A DNA stretch of 35,183 nucleotides from Alistipes sp. (GTDB taxonomy: Bacteria; Bacteroidota; Bacteroidia; Bacteroidales; Rikenellaceae): positions 1-35,183 of the forward strand of contig JAFNXN010000001.1 of NCBI GenBank assembly GCA_017379015.1, given 5' to 3'. Positions within the stretch are counted from its first letter, which is position 1, and the number at the start of each line of letters is the position of its first letter. The notes under the pieces were generated by a model, which saw only the letters and a list, made by a program, of their open reading frames with translations, searched no databases and had not been told where the DNA came from. The translations under genes were made by a program, and so were the position numbers. Below, piece by piece: positions 33,903 through 35,183 of this stretch.

Positions 33903-34526
33903 ATGAGAGAGATAGACCCCAAAACAACGTCACGAGCCAAGGCATTCGACCTATGGATGAAAGCCCCAATGCCGATGGTTACGATGACAAAGACATTCGA
34001 CATCACGCACCTACGCCGACTCTCAAAGCGTAAGGGTGTAAAGCTCAATATGCTGATGTGCTACGCAGTGGTCAAGGCTGCTTCGGCATTCAAAGAGTTC
34101 TATATGCTCCCCGTAGGCGACAAGCTAATGGTGTTTGACAACCTGGCGATAAACACCATCGTGATGACCAATGATGGCGGCATAAACACCTGTGACATAC
34201 CCTTTTGCGAGGATATACACACATTTGAAAAGGAGTATCTGCGACTCACGCGCGAGGCAAGTTGCAGCGAGGGCGACATAACCCTCGACGAGAGCTACAT
34301 GGTGATAGGCTCCTCGGCACTGACAAAGTGCGAACTCGACTCGGTGGTGAATGTCTATGCTGGATTTTGGAACAACCCCTTTGTCGTGTGGAGCAAATAT
34401 CGCAAAGGGTGGTTTAAGACTACGATCTCGCTATCGTTCCAGTTCCACCACACGCAGATGGACGGGCCTATATCAACAGGCTTTCTGAACAAGCTACAAG
34501 AGGTAATGAATAATATTGAGTACTAA
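33903..34526 (+). CDS. CatA-like (chloramphenicol acetyltransferase-family) O-acetyltransferase
   Basis: 207 residues, close to the 213-220 of classical CAT enzymes. The C-terminal active-site pattern HHxxxDG is present (FHHTQMDGPISTGFLNKLQE, His 182-183), as is the N-terminal F-D-I-T...N-M-L-M-C-Y-A segment equivalent to the trimer-forming part. Several substrate-pocket residues differ from known resistance enzymes. Chromosomal CAT-like proteins of Bacteroidota often have unknown acceptors, so chloramphenicol resistance should not be assumed. The stop shares a base with the msrA start (TAATG). Confidence 0.75.
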   Translation: MREIDPKTTSRAKAFDLWMKAPMPMVTMTKTFDITHLRRLSKRKGVKLNMLMCYAVVKAASAFKEFYMLPVGDKLMVFDNLAINTIVMTNDGGINTCDIPFCEDIHTFEKEYLRLTREASCSEGDITLDESYMVIGSSALTKCELDSVVNVYAGFWNNPFVVWSKYRKGWFKTTISLSFQFHHTQMDGPISTGFLNKLQEVMNNIEY

Positions 34527-35032
34527 TGACCAAGGAGATATATTTGGCTGGAGGGTGTTTCTGGGGCACAGAGCACTACTTCAAGCAGATACGTGGTGTT
34601 GTGGCAACAAGCGTAGGATATGCCAATGGCACAACAGTAGCACCCACATACGAGGAGGTCTATACTGACCGTACCGGATATGCGGAGTGTGTACACGTCG
34701 TCTACGACCCTGAGATCGTAGGGCTCGAACACCTAATAAAGATGTTCTTCCGATCGATAGACCCTACATCGCTAAACCAGCAGGGCAACGATTGTGGCAC
34801 GCGCTACCGTACTGGCATATACTACACCGATAAGCAGGATTTGGAGATCATCGAGCCTATATACAACGCCGTAGCAGATGAGCTTGACGAGCCTATTGCA
34901 GTTGAGCTACAGCCGCTAGAGAGATTCTACGATGCCGAGGAGTACCACCAGGACTACCTGGATAAGCACCCCACGGGCTATTGCCATATACCTATGGCAC
35001 TGATGCTAATGGCAAAAGAGTCAAACAGATAA
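34526..35032 (+). CDS. msrA: Peptide-methionine (S)-S-oxide reductase
   Basis: 168 residues, a single-domain MsrA. The catalytic motif GGCFWG has its Cys at residue 11. Downstream conserved features are SVGYANG, PTYEEV, the GNDCGTRYRTGIYY region and the C-terminal EYHQDYLDKHPTGYC, which carries a resolving Cys near the end. It repairs oxidised methionine in the cytoplasm. It is translationally coupled to the acetyltransferase gene and is the last gene before the palindromic element at 35040. Confidence 0.94.
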   Translation: MTKEIYLAGGCFWGTEHYFKQIRGVVATSVGYANGTTVAPTYEEVYTDRTGYAECVHVVYDPEIVGLEHLIKMFFRSIDPTSLNQQGNDCGTRYRTGIYYTDKQDLEIIEPIYNAVADELDEPIAVELQPLERFYDAEEYHQDYLDKHPTGYCHIPMALMLMAKESNR

Positions 35033-35039
35033 CGGATAT

Positions 35040-35160
35040 GAGAGTGAATAAAAAGTGTATTTTGTCGTTACGCTTGCCCTCAAAATGCTCATTTACGCTT
35101 TAGTAAACTCCGCTTTTTCGGGCTTCGCAAGCCTAAAACTACATCTTTTTATTCACTCTC
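35040..35160. mobile_element. MITE-like foldback element (121 bp)
   Basis: Perfect 16-bp terminal inverted repeats, GAGAGTGAATAAAAAG (35040-35055) and its complement at 35145-35160. The interior continues the palindrome imperfectly: TGTA/TACA, TTTT/AAAA, GCTTG/CAAGC and GCCC/GGGC. The tip is TTTAC-GCTTTA-GTAAA (centre about 35100). No coding capacity and no clear flanking target-site duplication. Non-autonomous transposon-derived or REP-like palindrome. It could also terminate the msrA transcript. Remaining bases to 35183 hold nothing recognisable. Confidence 0.6.
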
Positions 35161-35183
35161 TAAGGGGGCTGGCTAAGTTACTT

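Noticed and set aside
33903-34526. Chloramphenicol resistance gene
   Set aside because: The CAT fold and HHxxxDG motif are present, but the pocket differs from known resistance enzymes and the context is a chromosomal stress operon; acetyltransferase of unknown acceptor is safer.

Overview
The window is about 35 kb of a Bacteroidales (Bacteroidota) chromosome. The evidence is the repeated TAnnTTTG-type -7 promoter box, the near absence of Shine-Dalgarno sequences, Bacteroidota-style secreted proteins, and family members that look most like gut Bacteroidales. A relative of Alistipes/Rikenellaceae is plausible but cannot be settled from the sequence alone. Most of it is core housekeeping DNA. 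There are no insertion sequences with a transposase, no CRISPR array, and no tRNA or rRNA gene that I can see.

Layout. 1-2844: 5' end of rpsA (cut by the left edge), a small lipoprotein, a secreted TPR protein and tadA. 2936-4693: aspS with a strong terminator. 4750-5504: an AT-rich gene-poor stretch with a candidate small RNA on the minus strand. 5564-8897: lipA-lipB-recJ. 9029-11646 (minus): xerD, a secreted alpha/beta hydrolase and a metallo-beta-lactamase-fold protein. 11655-13283: prmA with an unusual leader, then a WbqC-like gene. 13252-15255 (minus): a glycoside hydrolase family 2-like protein that seems to have lost its catalytic glutamates. 15342-18831: cvpA, rsgA, a TrmH-type methyltransferase and a class-III aminotransferase. 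18985-28652: a division and cell-wall (dcw) operon, rsmH-ftsL-ftsI-murE-mraY-murD-ftsW, which lacks mraZ at the front and murG/murC/ftsQ/ftsA/ftsZ at the back and instead runs into an S4-domain gene, leuS and a compact formate/nitrite-transporter-like gene. 32075-32578: four tandem structured repeats. 32579-33385 (minus): a DUF1295 membrane protein. 33414-35032: duplicated leader copies, a YgbA-like protein, a CAT-like acetyltransferase and msrA. 35040-35160: a MITE-like foldback.

How the genes work together. lipA and lipB make protein-bound lipoate by the de novo route. rsmH to ftsW cover septal peptidoglycan precursor synthesis (MurE, MurD, MraY) and the septal synthase pair FtsW/FtsI with the FtsL scaffold. 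aspS, leuS, tadA, prmA, rsgA, the TrmH-like enzyme, the S4 protein and rpsA all serve translation.

Most interesting parts. (1) A repeated promoter-plus-leader element that encodes a conserved tiny peptide of pattern M-x-L-x-x-L-M-S-x-x-x-D-E, one copy before prmA and two tandem copies before the ygbA-like gene. (2) The four-unit array of covarying hairpins after leuS. (3) The GH2 pseudo-enzyme candidate. (4) The candidate small RNA after aspS. (5) The palindromic foldback at the right end.
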